Part shown: piece by piece, positions 44,697-56,782 of the stretch
Numbering within the stretch: position 1 is the first letter of the stretch
Layout of the letters: the number at the start of each line of letters is the position of its first letter
NCBI GenBank assembly: GCA_025201375.1
Contig: JAIWZP010000003.1
Span: forward strand, 310,001-374,000
Direction of reading: 5' to 3'
Origin: Gongronella butleri
Lineage: Eukaryota > Mucoromycota > Mucoromycetes > Mucorales > Cunninghamellaceae
Length of the DNA: 64,000 bases
Translations under genes and position numbers: made by a program
The notes under the pieces: model-generated
Seen by the model: the letters and a program-made list of their open reading frames with translations, nothing else
Told to the model about the DNA's origin: nothing
Database searches by the model: none

Positions 44697-45560
44697 CTAG
44701 GGCCACTTAAGGATTTCGAGTTTCAAGGCGTATTCCCATCCGCCGCAATACTCTTCCTGCTCGGGGTTGGTGCACATGGTGTTGACGTGGTCGGTGATCC
44801 AGTCTTCGAGTGCGAGGCGGATGTCGGTGACGACGTCGTTGGTGTATGCCATGATGCTGGCATCGCGCAGCAGGGCGGCGCCGCCGTACTTTGTCAGAAT
44901 GTGCTTCACATTTTCCTTGCACTCCTGTGCAATCGGCTGATACAGTGGCCCGTCAAACGCGGCTGTCACGCTCAATTGGCTCTGGATGCGTTTGACAATG
45001 CGTGTCTTGATCTAAAAATACAAAAAAAATGAGTTTCTCTGGCAACTTTTTTTTTTTTTTTTTTTTTCGTCCATTACAAGGTCGATGTGGTGGCAGATGC
45101 TTGGCGGGTTGCCGCATCGATAGTCCATACGCCTGCATTCATCCATGGTCCAAGCCTCGCCCTCCGGGGGCATTTTGCGGTCGAGACGTGGCGGGCTGCT
45201 ACAATCGCCCTTGAAAGGCTCTTCCTCGTTGAACATGACATTGTAAATCTGCTCCTCGAGCCCATAGCTGGTATCATTGACGAACGCCTTGACGACCTGG
45301 CGCGCCGTGTCGGCAAGTGTTTCCTGCAACACGTCCACAGGCACAACGTCCGTCAATTGGTAAGGTGGCGGCCGCTTGTACACTGGCCGCGTCAATGGCA
45401 TATCCAGCTGGGCCATCACTTGCTGCACGAGCGGCCAATATTGCTGGGTGAACGCCTTTGCAATCGCATGCCGGCACGGCGGCTCGCACGCAAATGTGCG
45501 CGGCAAACTGGCAACGAGCAAAAACAGCACGAGGCCAACGACATGGAGAAAGCGCAGCAT
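44697..45560 (-). CDS. Predicted secreted Cys-rich protein
   Basis: Two exons, 45560-45078 and 45011-44697, give 265 residues. The first 24 residues (MLRFLHVVGLVLFLLVASLPRTFA) are a clear signal peptide with a likely cut after FA or AC. The mature part has about ten cysteines, including CEPPC at the new N-terminus, a DECRRMDYRCGN segment, ECKE and CTNPEQEEYCGGW near the end, suggesting a disulfide-bonded extracellular or lumenal fold. The remainder is helical. No enzyme motif or known family is recognised; no GPI signal or KDEL is present at the C-terminus. The start at 45560 was chosen because it places the signal peptide first; the open frame extends upstream to 45776 with low-complexity sequence. 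The intron (45077-45012) contains an A run of about 23 after its GTAATG donor. Confidence 0.72.
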
Positions 45561-46209
45561 CCAAGCAAGCAAGGAAAAAAAAAAGTGCAAAAGAAGTAAA
45601 AAGAGCTGGAAAAAAGAAGGCAAAGAAAGAAAAACAGCTTCAAATTCTAAATTGTCGCCCAACCTCCCCTTTTTTGGTGATCTTGAACCTTTTTCAGGTT
45701 GCACCGGCATTTGTCCTTGCCTTTGCCCCTCTGATTGCTTTTGCTCAGCAGCCCAATCCACTTTGCAACAAGGCAACCAAGTGTATTTTTTTTTTAAAAA
45801 AAATCTGGGATATTTTACACAACAAAAAGAAAGCGAAGAAGAAAAATAATCATAAAAGCGAGACTATCAGTAGGTAGAAGAGGAGGGGGAGGGCAAGGGG
45901 TAAGCGAAAATGGGCGAAAAAGGACACAAAAATAAGGGGCCGAGAGCGAGAGACCAGGATGCAATGTGCAATTGGCGGAAACAAGAGACAAAAAAACAAG
46001 TACAAGCGTCAAATAAAAGTAAAGAGAAAAAAAATAGTGGATGAGATGTGTACAGAGGAAGAGGGGGGAGGAGACAAAGGGGAGGCGAGGGTACGATTGG
46101 CGTCGATGTGAATTTGGATGAATGTACAGAAAAAGATAGTAAAAGAAAAAGAAAAGAAATGGGATATGTCGATGAAGCGCGGGTCAAAGGTGGGCAAAAA
46201 GAATCAAAT
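45561..46209. other. Gene-free interval
   Basis: Spacer between the secreted-protein start and the SAPS gene stop, both on the minus strand. It is A/G-rich on the plus strand around 45570-45630 and 46020-46150. No gene is recognised. Confidence 0.5.
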
Positions 46210-49200
46210 TCAGATTTCTCCCTCCTGTTCTTCATCGTCGTGGAGCACGTATTCTTTTTTGTACTTGTCGTCTTCTTCCTTGGTGCGGATGGCGGGCACA
46301 AAGTGCTCGGAGCCAAAGCCCTCCGGATTGGTGGGGGCATTGGCGGCGGCCGTGCCAGCGGGCGCGTCCTTGTTGATGTTCAATTGCTCTATGCTGTTGG
46401 TCATGCCGCCCCACGCGGCGTCGTCGTCATCCTGGAAACCGTGCGTGTCGCTCGATGCGAAATCGCCAAACGGATCCTCTTCGTCGTCCTTGCCGGCCGC
46501 TGTTGCCGCCGCCGTCGCGCCATCGGCGCTGCCGCCTGTGTATTCGTCGTGTTCCTCCTCATCGTAGCCATCCTCAATATGGCTCGTGGTGCGGCGCAGC
46601 ATGTTGGCAGGCGGGAATTCCGTAAAATTGCGCGACCAGTCTTGCGCAATCGTGCGGTCATTCTTTTAAAAAAAAGTGGTCAATGGACCGTGTGTGACGC
46701 GACGCGACGCGGCGCACTTTTTTTTTTTTTTTTTTTTTTTTTTTACCTGTTCTTCGTCGCTGTCATATTCGGCCTCGCCATCCATGCCATTGATCACGTG
46801 TCGCTCCTCGCCAAGAACGTTATTGAACGAATTGGCATACATGGTGTCATTGCGACCGCTGAAAATAAAAAGAAAATAGCAAGAAATGAGCCATTTTGGA
46901 TATTTCATTGTTTGTCGCGAACGTACGTGATCCAATGGGCATCGTCTTCATCGTCGTCGAGGCCGCCGTCCACGTCACGCTGAGCGAGGTAGCGGGAATA
47001 CTACAATGAATCGGCGTCAGACGCGCATAAAGTTAAAAAAAGGGACAATTTTTCTTTTTTTTGCCTTTTTTTACCTGGTTGGCCGTCGCCGCATCAAGTT
47101 CATCCTCTTCGTCGTCGTCATCATGCAACACGGCGTCGCCGTCGGCAGGCCTGTCACCACCGAGAGGCAGGCAATCACGCTCCTTTGTCTCGCGCAGCTC
47201 GGTGTCACAATAATGCTGCCATAGGTCGAGGTCAACCTGATCTTTGATCTCCTGCACAATGGCCTCGGGGTAGCCCTCAAAGAGCTTGATCACCTCGTCG
47301 GCAATAAATGTCAGGTGGCCCATGTAGCCCAATCGCATGCCCTTGGGCTTGGACCTGGTGATACAAAAAAGACATGTGTCAGCCCATTGGGTGATAATGC
47401 CTCCCCCTTTTTTTTCTATCTTTGGCTTACCATTCGTCGTCATTGTCCTTTTGTGCCTGGATCATCTTGGTCGTGAGCTGGCCGTCTTTGAGAATCGACA
47501 CCGCTAGCAAGCGGTTATAACCCTTGTCCATTGGGCCATTGAACACTTGATGCAGCATATCATACGTCACGTAATGCAAAAAGTTGTTCCAGGGGAACGA
47601 GAAAAACAAATCCTGTCGGGAGAAAAAAGATGCGCTGATCAATTACGCGTTCTTTTTTTTTTTTTTGGCGATTTTTTTTTTCGTTTTCTTACTATGCAGG
47701 TGGGCAGCACCTTGTGCTCGACCAATTGGAGCTTGAGATAATCGCCCATGGGCAGGTCGGTGGACTCTGGGGTCGATGTGGCCACAGGGGGTGGCGTCGA
47801 TGTGGCAGCAGCGGTGGCATCGGCGTCTTTCGCGTCGGTGTGTTCCTTGTCGTCCTTTTCCCTTTCGGCATCGTCGTTGTCATTGTCCTTTTTGGCCTTG
47901 GCGTCACTGTCGTCGTCAGACTTTGCGCCATCGTCGTCGTTTTCGGGCGCGGGGTGCTCGGGGTCGATTTGTTCGTCGTCTTCATCATTGGCGGCAGCCT
48001 CGTCGTCGTCTTCGTCGTCTTCATTGCCTCTTGAGCCGACCTCGGACGCGTTCAGGTTCGACATGTTGGAGCAGTGCAGCAATTCGGCAAACAATTCGCA
48101 AATCTTGAGCCGTTCAAAGCCTAATGGCGTTTGCTCGCCAATGGACGTCTTCACAGGGCCACTCTAAAGCACAAATATTCAAAAAAAAGTGGAATTGAGT
48201 CGCATTGAATCAGGTGGGCAAGTGTCGAGGGAAAGTTCATACCACGGATCTGGGGTGTGTCAAGAGTCGATTAAAGTCGACCACATGATCGGCAAGCACT
48301 TTGAGCATATCGGCCAAAGAAACAGGGGCTTGGCGCACCATGTTGCTGCTCGCATAGCCGTATGCGCTGTTCAGCATCGGGTCATTCTCCATGTCGCTAT
48401 CAAAAACAAAAACAAGGGAGCAAAGAGCGTGTCAGTCGAGGTCTTGTGACCCACGTTTTGCTTTAAAACGCACCTGTTGTTATGGCGAATTAGGTCAATG
48501 ATGATGGTCACGCCATTAATCAGCGTGGACGTCGCATTGGGCGCATCGGGATCCAACATGAACGCCGCCAGCTTGCGAATGACCGTGTCACTGCAAGAGC
48601 CAAAAAGTGAGCCAATTTGTCGTTTTTTTCAAGCGTGTTTTTTTTTTTACCTCTTTAGCTTGAGGATCAAGTCATTGACGCCGATGCTGGGCTGCTCTAA
48701 AAGGCTGGTTTGCGACATGCGTATGATTTCGCAGATGCATTGTTGCGCAATTGAGTGTTCCTAACAAACAGGGAGCAAGTCGCGTGTCAGAATCGACCAA
48801 ATGTCACAAAAAAAAAATGGCGAACCTCTGTGTCCAGCTTGGGGTCTAGACGATTCACAAGATTCTCCAACAATCCTCCATCGCTCAACCACTAATTGAA
48901 AAAAGATAAAACGCGTGTCAGCTGAGGCATGCCTTTCAAAAACCCGCTATTTTGCTTACCTGGACAATGCCCTTGCCCTCTGGCAGCTCTTCCATGCGCA
49001 CGAGGGTGAGCAGCAGGTCCATGATGGCGGAATTGTGCAGGTGGTTGAGGATCTTGGACAGATTGTCGGGCTTGGACTCGATGAATTCGATCATCTATTG
49101 CGAAAATGGGAAGGCGTGAGGAATGCGGTCCAGTCCAATGAGCTCTCGCTCTCTCTTTACCTCTGCGGGCTGCTTGGTCAAAAAGATGGTAATGGTCTTT

Positions 49201-49840
49201 GCAAAGTACGAGGAAAGAAGGACCTGCAAGCCGTGATCGACGGTTTCATCATCCTTGGCGGGCACCGGCCGGTCCAAAAACAGCCAGAAATTATCGAGCA
49301 ATTCGCGATTCTCCAGCACAATCATCTCGATCAGCTGAGGGATCTCGCACGCAATCAGTTCCGATGACAAAAACGGGAACCTAGAACCAAAAATGAAAGA
49401 AACTTGGTGAGCATCGCGCCAATTGGCCACGTTGACACGCGCCTTCCTCCCACTTTACTTGTACTTTCGCTGGCCATCTTCAAAGTCGGTGGCCGTGATG
49501 TAGTAGAGGAGCTTTTCGCATATCGCGGGCTGGCAAAGACTAAAAAAAGAAAAGAAAAGAAAAAAAAAAAGCAAAAAAAGAGCCGCGAGTCAAGGATGTA
49601 AAGGTGTACGCGAGTGTGGTTATGGGAGGACGATGCAGGCTCATCTGAGCCTGACAAAAAAATGTGAGTGTGCCACGTTCATGGCAATAAAAAAGGATAC
49701 AAATTGATAAGTTTCTGATTGTGGCTCTTGGCTTCTTGCAGCAGTTCTTCTTCCTCGAGGATTTCCTCGAGCGTGACGTCCTCGCGTTCTAACAGGGTGT
49801 CCACTGCCGAAGGATTGTGAAAACCAAAGCGCCAAAACAT
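46210..49840 (-). CDS. SAPS-domain protein phosphatase regulatory subunit (Sit4/PP6-associated)
   Basis: Fourteen exons: 49840-49701, 49539-49459, 49380-49161, 49094-48960, 48891-48826, 48760-48651, 48590-48474, 48396-48243, 48163-47693, 47612-47431, 47354-47075, 47000-46927, 46858-46747, 46662-46210; 864 residues. It is the family of yeast Sap155/185/190, fission-yeast Ekc1 and animal PP6R, which direct the Sit4/PP6 phosphatase. The N-terminus [21 protein letters not shown] and [20 protein letters not shown] are diagnostic. [57 protein letters not shown] and [11 protein letters not shown] continue the SAPS domain. A long Asp/Glu insertion (exon 9) and an acidic, Ser-poor tail follow. Exon 5 ends with an unusual GTTCGC donor. 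It has the most introns of any gene in the window. Confidence 0.93.
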
Positions 49841-50307
49841 GATGACGGTGAGAAATAAAAAAAAGAAGAAAAAAAGAAAAAAAAGTGGGTGAAGGGAGAG
49901 GGGAAAGAAGGGGTGGGGGGTGCAGAAAAGAACAAGAGACGAAAACACAACGAAAATGGCCCAAAAAAAAAAGGAGTCGATTGAATTGGCGCTGCCATTT
50001 CATTGGCAGGCGTCACACAGTATAAAAAGGTAGGCTTTTTTTTTTGCAAAAAAAAAAGGGTGCGTCTTCACTCTTTGTCTCTCCTTTTTCTCTTTGACAA
50101 TGTTGTGTTCTGTTGCCATTGACACGCGACAATCACATCACATTGAAAAAAAACGCGTTGAAAATGAGCAAAACACGCGCTTTTCGCTTTTTACGCGAAT
50201 TGAGGCGTCGTGGATGGTCCAGTTGGTCTTTTTTTTTTGCGTCATGGATGAATAAAAGTACATTGAGAGAAGGCAGGGGGGAATGGGGATGCAAAAGGTG
50301 GTGGGGA
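49841..50307. other. Gene-free interval
   Basis: Upstream region of the SAPS gene and 3' region of the prolidase gene. It contains a TATAAAAA on the plus strand at 50021-50028, for which no plus-strand gene is seen, and several A runs. Nothing else is recognised. Confidence 0.5.
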
Positions 50308-52254
50308 TCAAAAGTAAGGGTAAGCGCCCTCGAGGTCTTGAGTGGCGGCCATGAGTCGCTCGATTTCGTCCACGGATTTCGGGACAATGGTCAGGTTTTC
50401 AATGCCATTCTTAGTGATGAGCACGGTGTCTTCGAGACGGATGCCGCCGACGACGCTGTATTGACGGATGCGCTCCAGATCAAAAATGTGCTCATACCCC
50501 GGGCAGCTCGTCCACGTGCGGATGGCCGTCTCGTTAAAATACACGCCCGGCTCCACGGTCACCACCATGTTTGCCTCCAATGGACGGTGACTCAAAAAAT
50601 CTGTGCGCTGCTCCACGTCGTCCAACACAAATCGATGCCGCCTTAAAGAAAAAGAATAAGATTAGTGTACCACCCTGATTTTTTCTTTTTTCAATGTTAC
50701 CCGCCGACATCGTGCACTATTGAAAAAAAAATCACAGGGAGATCAGCGGCTCGATAAAAAAAAATCAGCGGCGCGGCCGCTTGATGCCTCTTTTTTTTCT
50801 TTTTTCCCTCCATTTACCATCAAGGCCGACCGAGTGACCCAGACCTACACGTGAAAAAGGGAGCAAGAGACGCGTGATGGCTGAGTTAAATGCATCTTTG
50901 GGCAATGAATGGCTTACTATGATAGTAAAAAGCGAGGTAGCAATCTCGGTCCATGAGCATGTCCACGTCACCATTCATGATCCCAATACGGACCATCTCT
51001 TCGACCAGAATGCGCTTGGCAAGATACTCCATGTCTGCCCACATCACTCCCTCTTTCAAGCTGGACAGCACGCTCTGCAGAAAAAAGGAGAAAAAAAAAG
51101 GTCACATCATCATGCTTTTTTGGTTTTACGTTTTGCGCCTCTCACCTGCTGCATGCGAAGGACGATTTCATAAATCGTTTTTGCCTCGGGGGAGAATTTG
51201 CCATTGGCAGGATAACATCGGGTAATGTCTGTCCCGTAGCAAGAGCGCTCACCGCCGGCATCGACCAGCACAATGGCATGCGGGTCATTTGACGGAGGCA
51301 GATTCTGATGATGCCTTGTTTCATGCAGAATCGATGCGCGTCGCCCAGACAGGACAATGGGGATCTGCGATCAATTGAGAGTTTCAGAAGAAAAAGAGAA
51401 AAAAAATGAGCTTCTCCTTAATTTCCTTTTTTTTGCGCGTTTTCGCGCCCTTTTCCCGTGATGCATCCTTCTATTTTTAATTTACATAGGCTTGGCGTGA
51501 CAGGCCGTGACGCACACAGAACCATTGGAAGAGTGCCATCAGCTCTGATTCGTGCCTATGATATTTTGTCGACTGCATCAGAGCCATGTGTGCTCTGGAC
51601 GAAGCATGGCACACTTGGCGCAACAACTGGATCTCCCAGACATACTTGATCAGGCGGCACTCGTCCATGGCGGCACGCAATTGCGTCACGTCAGCGTTTG
51701 ATGCATACATTGGCGGTAAGAGCGTTGTGTCCGTGATGTCTAGCGTGTAAATGACTGTTGGCTTGAGCCGTGCAATCAATTGAGGCAATTCGCGCTCGTC
51801 GTGCACTTGATCCACGTCGTATTTTTGCAACAGCTTTGTCGGGCTGTCGATTGGCGCCTTCCATAAGCTTTCAATCTCATCCATCTCGGGTGTGATCAAA
51901 TGCACTTGGTTTGTCGCCACCTCAATCACCACATGGTAACCCGGGTCCTCGACACCTAAAAAAAAAAAAAGAGAGAAGAGTCGATCAAAATCGTGTCACC
52001 TTTCTTTTTTTAATGTTTGTACCCGTCAGATAGAAAAAGTAGCTTTCTTGACGATAATCGAGCTCGACGTCCGTGTCAAATCGATTCGCATCGAGTGCAC
52101 CGCGATGATAGATGATGGCATTTGGCTGAGGCACTTGGTCGGTGGCGGCAGCGGCGTGTGCTTCCTTTTTCAAAAGGTCGCAAATCTTTGCACAATGGCT
52201 TTTTGTCTGGATGCGTTGGTATGGGCGGCGGAAACTGACGATGTGAGGTGCCAT
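50308..52254 (-). CDS. Xaa-Pro dipeptidase (prolidase, M24B)
   Basis: Seven exons: 52254-52023, 51955-51486, 51364-51146, 51074-50918, 50844-50818, 50716-50701, 50641-50308; 484 residues, normal for eukaryotic prolidase. It splits X-Pro dipeptides using two Mn ions in the cytosol. The N-terminal aminopeptidase-P-like domain (YHRGALDANRFDTDVELDYRQESYFFYLTG) precedes the pita-bread domain. All five metal ligands are in place: Asp269 (LVDAGGE), Asp280 (GTDITR), His363 (LGHSVGLD), Glu404 (TVEPGVYF) and Glu444 (GIRLEDTV). Exons 5 (27 nt) and 6 (16 nt) are micro-exons; exon 5 supplies most of the LGHSVGLD metal-site segment and exon 6 the following VHDVGG turn, so skipping either would disable the enzyme. 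All introns are GT-AG. A TATAAATA lies about 130 nt upstream. Confidence 0.94.
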
Positions 52255-53160
52255 GTAACAGTACAACAACAACAATAAATAATAATAACCAGGCAGGGGA
52301 ATGCAGAGTGCAGCAGAAACTTGTAAAAAAAGACGAAAGAAAAAGGAAAGAGAGGCGTGGAGTAACAAAAAAAGGGACGCATTATTTATATGAGCTGGGC
52401 AGGCCCTTTTTTCAAGTGATCTTAAACCCTCTTTTTTTGCCGGGACAGTGCCCTAGTTTGGTATTGGGGATGACCTCGCTCGTATCCGGATGGAGCAGGG
52501 CTCTTGGCTGCCTTTTTTTACTTTTTTTTTTTTCTATTTTTTTGCCTTGTTGCTCCTTTCTCGTGCAGTCTGATCCCTTTTTTCTTGCCGTTCCCCCCTC
52601 GCACCCCTCCATTTGTTGGCTGGTACATAGGGCTGTGTCTGCATTTGGCGGCCTTCTTAGACTCCGCGCGTCCCTTTTTCCCCTTTTCCTCCCCTTTTTT
52701 GCCCCCCTCCCATTCGTCATTTCGCGTCGTCGCGTAGCAGACGACCCCCCCCGCGGAAAAGCAACCCTGAGTGCCCATTGGGTGCCCATTCTGCGGTGCT
52801 GGGGGAAGGGGGGAGCCTTGTCATGAAAACAAGTGGCGTTCGCAGCACAAACATTGGAAATCACAACTAAACAAGGTAGCCACATCCCAAAAACAAGCAA
52901 AAAACCTTGGCCTCGCCCTTTTTTTTTTTTTTTTTTTTTACCTTGGCCAAAAGCGGCCACGGTGGCACAAGCACCTGCGTTGCACAACAATGTGGTCATT
53001 TTTTTTTTTTTTTTTTTTTTTTGCTTTTTGTTTATTGGCATCATGGTGCGGCTACAAAAAAAACAGGTCTTTGCTCTTCGATCCGCCTTTCCGTTCCCGC
53101 CTTGACCACATGAAAAAAGGAGACAGCAAAAGCGACCACCGCATAAAACAAGCGAAAAAA
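52255..53160. other. Gene-free interval
   Basis: Spacer between the prolidase start and the PLD-like stop, both on the minus strand. It holds a candidate TATA box at 52383-52390, T20 and T22 runs near 52920-52939 and 53001-53022, and C/T-rich stretches. No gene is recognised. Confidence 0.5.
52383..52390 (-). promoter_or_regulatory. TATA box candidate for prolidase
   Basis: TATAAATA on the minus strand, about 130 nt upstream of the prolidase ATG. Position fits a core promoter with a leader of about 80-100 nt. Confidence 0.35.
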
Positions 53161-55003
53161 TTACGCGTCGTACAATTCTTGCCAGAGCTTTTGGAATTCC
53201 TTTTCGTATGCGGCCGCCACGGAGCCAATGTTTGTAATCAGAACATTTTCCTTGTTGTGGTAGCGAGCACTAGAGAAACGAACGATCATATCGGGTGAGT
53301 GAGAGCGGTGGTTCGCTGGTCGTGCGGCCCCAAGTCTCCTTTTTTCAGTTTTTTTTTTTGGTTGGGCGTAAATTGATGGCGTCTTTTTCTTACCCAATGG
53401 ACCAATTGAAGCTGCCGGTAATCACGGTACGCCCATCAATGACGGCAAACTTATTATGCATGAATTGTTGGCTAAAAACAAAAAAAAAAACAGGTTCAGA
53501 TGCGTGTTTTGTCGTCGCGCCGCCGATGGCGCGTGATTTCCCCCTCTGTTTACCTGTCATCCACCTTGACGGGGATCTTGAATTCATCGCGCAGCTTTGA
53601 GATGTCGCTGCCTACTCGAGAAACAGGGTATGGAATTGAGTCATGATCCGAAAATGGCAACGCGCGATCACCTGCATGGCAAAAAAGGGGGTGCCGCGAC
53701 GCGCTTGTTCGCTTTGCCTCTTTTCCCAATGGGACGCGCTGCCCTTTCTTTTTCCTTACCCTTTGCCGTCAGCTGATCATTGTCGCTAATCACCTTGACC
53801 TCGACGCCGCGTTCCATGGCATCAATCAGCACATTGGCCGTCTTGTTGTCCGTCAGCGAGAAGATGGCGACGTGGATCGACTTTTGCGCAGACGACAGCG
53901 CCGAATGGAACACCTTTTGGAGGGGGAGAAAATCAAGAGATTAGACGGGCCATTGAAACGCGTCATTAACTCATTTTCTCATTTTCGTGGAAAAATCAAG
54001 CAATTGGGCTCTCTTTCACAATTTCTCTCTGTCTCTTTTTTTTTCTTTTTCCTTTTTTTTTCGTTTTCTTCTTTTTTTTTCTTTCTTTCACTCCATGTAC
54101 CTTGTAGCTGTCCTCTGAGGGGAAGAAAATGGGCACACAATAGGTGGATTCCGGGACGTTGCCGAGGGTTTGGGGGTGGAAATTGCCAGAGGAGACAGTG
54201 TTGGGGCGTCTGTACTCGTTTCGGCGGTAGCGGCGCTTGGGCGGAGCATTGACGTTGCTCTTTGCATTGGTGGCGGCAACCATGCCATACGACTTGCTTC
54301 CTGGCGGCATCCCACGCTCGCGCGGCACCTCCTGGTCGTCATTGTCGTCATTGTAGTCATTATCGTCGTCATCGCGGTCATACGTGTTGTATTCTGCGGC
54401 GAGGCGCGCGTGGTGCTCGTTTTCTGCGCGTTCGGCAGACATTGGGTCGTCCTTGACCTCATCCTCGTCGAAACGCTTGCCATGCGTGCTCTCGACCGTC
54501 GACCACGACAGCTTGGGCTCATTTTCATCGTTGTCATCATTCTCGTCCTCCTTGCCATGCTCATTGAATTCGGCCGCATCAAAGCTTGCCGCAATGAACG
54601 TCGCCACCTGCGCCTTGAGCAACAAAAGCACCTTTTTGTCCTCCTCGTCCGCCATCTGCTGCTCCGCCGCGCGGAACAGACGGTCAAACACGCGCACATC
54701 TTCCGTCACAGGCCGATCTTTTTGACGCAGCTGAATCAGTGATCCAAGATGCTTGCTCGCCTGGCGACGCACCTCCTCGTTCTCCATAATCGTGTTGGCC
54801 ACAGACATCGACTATTTTGTCAACCCCACATATTGGTGAGCAAAGCAGAAAAAAAGGGGGGGAGGAAAAAAAAGGGGGAAAGGGGGGCCACGCGTGCCCT
54901 TTTTTTTTATGCGACAGGTCCTGTTTTTTTTTCTTGGTACCTTTCTCAAAAAGTCAGAGAGGTTCAGCTCGGTGTCGTTGCTCCAGGGAAGTTGTTGAGG
55001 CAT
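53161..55003 (-). CDS. Single-HKD phospholipase D-like protein (MitoPLD/Nuc type) with long N-terminal extension
   Basis: Six exons: 55003-54941, 54811-54101, 53913-53760, 53611-53554, 53471-53394, 53269-53161; 390 residues. Residues about 250-390 are a PLD domain: VFHSALSSAQKSIHVAIFSLTD, DAMERGVEVKVISD, then the one HKD motif His334-x-Lys336 with Asp341 and G348-S-x-N351 (HNKFAVIDG, TGSFNWS), then ARYHNKENVLITN. One HKD per chain means it should act as a dimer, as in bacterial Nuc and animal MitoPLD/Zucchini, which cleave cardiolipin or RNA. Residues 1-250 are an acidic, Asn/Asp-rich helical extension with an RRYRRNEYRRP patch and no membrane helix, so the mitochondrial outer-membrane anchor of MitoPLD is not seen. 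Substrate (lipid or nucleic acid) is open. Short PLD exons are joined by frame-preserving GT-AG introns. Confidence 0.85.
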
Positions 55004-56782
55004 AGTGCTTTTGTGAATAAAAGTAAGAAAAACAGCAAAGTGAAAAGGAAAGCGAAAAAAGGCCGCGTTTATCCGATGCCGCCCCCTTTTTTTTGACTTT
55101 GAGGACCCGCATTGCACGTTTCCTTTTGCTGTGACAGCGCCGCAAGGCCAAGAGGCTCGTGTCACACAAGGCGCCAATTAGACATTTCCCATTTTCCAAC
55201 GGTCTGCAATGAAAACGAGCAAAAGAAAGCGCGAACAAAACGAATCAAAGCGCGTCCATCGTCGCAACCCCTATTCTCGACCTTTTACAAGTTGTAGTAT
55301 CCCAGATTTCTCTCCTTGGTCCCATAGTAAAAGCGCGTAATATAAAGAAAATCGACATTTTCTTATTTTTAAACTCGTCTTCCCCGTTACATGGATTGTT
55401 TTTACGATTGGGAGCTGTCAAAGCGGCCACAGGCATTGATTTGAGCCCACTGCGTGCCAATTGGTATTGGCAAAGCACCAGTAACGTCATATTGACGCTT
55501 TTTAACCCTTGACTTGAACGTGTATGACCGCAGACTGTTTCTTATAGGTATCAAACTTGATGTACCAGATTTGGTATTCTGTTCGTCGCATTACTGATCG
55601 CTTTTAAATGGTGATTGATGAGACGACGGCCGAGAAAACCATGATGAGAGCCTTTTTATTATTTTTTGGCCGTCTTGTCGCTGATTCAGTTATGCATAAA
55701 GGATTTTACCGTCTCAGTGAGTTAGTCCAAGCGTTCCCGTTTAAACCAGCCCACTCTGGGGTCGCTGCGGTCACTGAATGGCGGGCAATGATCATTTTCA
55801 AAAACCACGGATTTTCCAAGGGATACAGTCGGCCACCGGAAAATCGTGAAATTTAGATCCTCAGATCGCCACGCCACTCAACCATATGGTCATTTCACCA
55901 CAATAACCGATACGAATGAAATAAAAAAAGGGGGTGCATCAGCTGGTTGTCGCGTAAAATACAATTTGCCTCGTATTTTCGTCTCAAGGTCAAGTCGACG
56001 AAAATTGATCACAGCACCATGAAACACAGACCATTAGAAAGAGCGGGGCCCGGTCCGTATTTGAACTTCAATGATCACTGCAAAAAACGACTTCCGGGCA
56101 GAATTGACGCGACGAGACTGTTTGCGGGGCAACTTGGACGCGCGATAAACCGCATCTGTCGTCGAGTTGCACGCGCCTGTTCCTAATCAAATTCATGCAT
56201 CTGGCGTCTCTCTTCTAGTGGACGTGTCGGCGTGGCTATATAAGGGCGTTCTTCCTGTGCAATTCGTGTTTCCATTTAAATCTAAAATTACGCATTGCTC
56301 GTCATGGAGCCGTTGGACCGCCGCCCGTTCTGGTCTCCTTGGTGGATGTTTTATCCTGCGCATCTTTTGTGCCAGTTTGGTGCCATTCTAATGACCTCAA
56401 TTTTCCATTTTTGTTTTTGAGCCCAAACACTACAAAAAAGTAGCCTCAATCTAAACTCATGCAAAACACTTCCAAATGGGCTGCAATTTGGTCCACTCGT
56501 GGAGCTTGGAAAAGCATTTTCTTACAGCAGGGTGAGATCAAAATTAAGAGTGCTAATCATGTCGCAAGCACTATTTTTTTTCTATTTTTGAGTTTTAGCG
56601 TGATTTCGATCAAGTGAGATGTGATTTATTATGAATTTATTTGATTGATTGAAGAATGGGGGCACATCTTGAGGGGGGGATGGGTGGAGGCGGAAGCAAC
56701 AGACAAAAAGTGAGGTCGAGAGACAAAAAGCTACTAAAGAGGGCTAGATGGGTGAATGGGTGAAGACAGTGGCGTAAAAAAA
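55004..56782. other. Gene-free interval with repeat R1 copy
   Basis: About 1.8 kb. R1 copy 3 occupies most of 55690-56450 in reverse. The flanks are AT-rich, with no gene recognised. The right end is the 3' flank of the next minus-strand gene. Confidence 0.5.
55690..56450 (-). repeat. Dispersed repeat family R1, copy 3 (reverse)
   Basis: Read in reverse complement it follows 9985 back to 9250. Strong blocks are GTTGCCCCGCAAACAGTCT with GCGTCAATTCTGCC (copy 1 about 9565-9599; here about 56100-56133), the TCAGATCGCCACGCC block (about 55861-55875), and the region 56160-56330, which matches 9530-9390 in reverse almost continuously. Confidence 0.66.

Noticed and set aside
47714..48167. Plus-strand Ser/Val-rich frames opposite SAPS exon 9
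   Set aside because: They are the antisense of an Asp/Glu-rich insertion.
50021..50028. TATAAAAA on the plus strand as a promoter
   Set aside because: No plus-strand gene follows; the next genes on both sides are on the minus strand.
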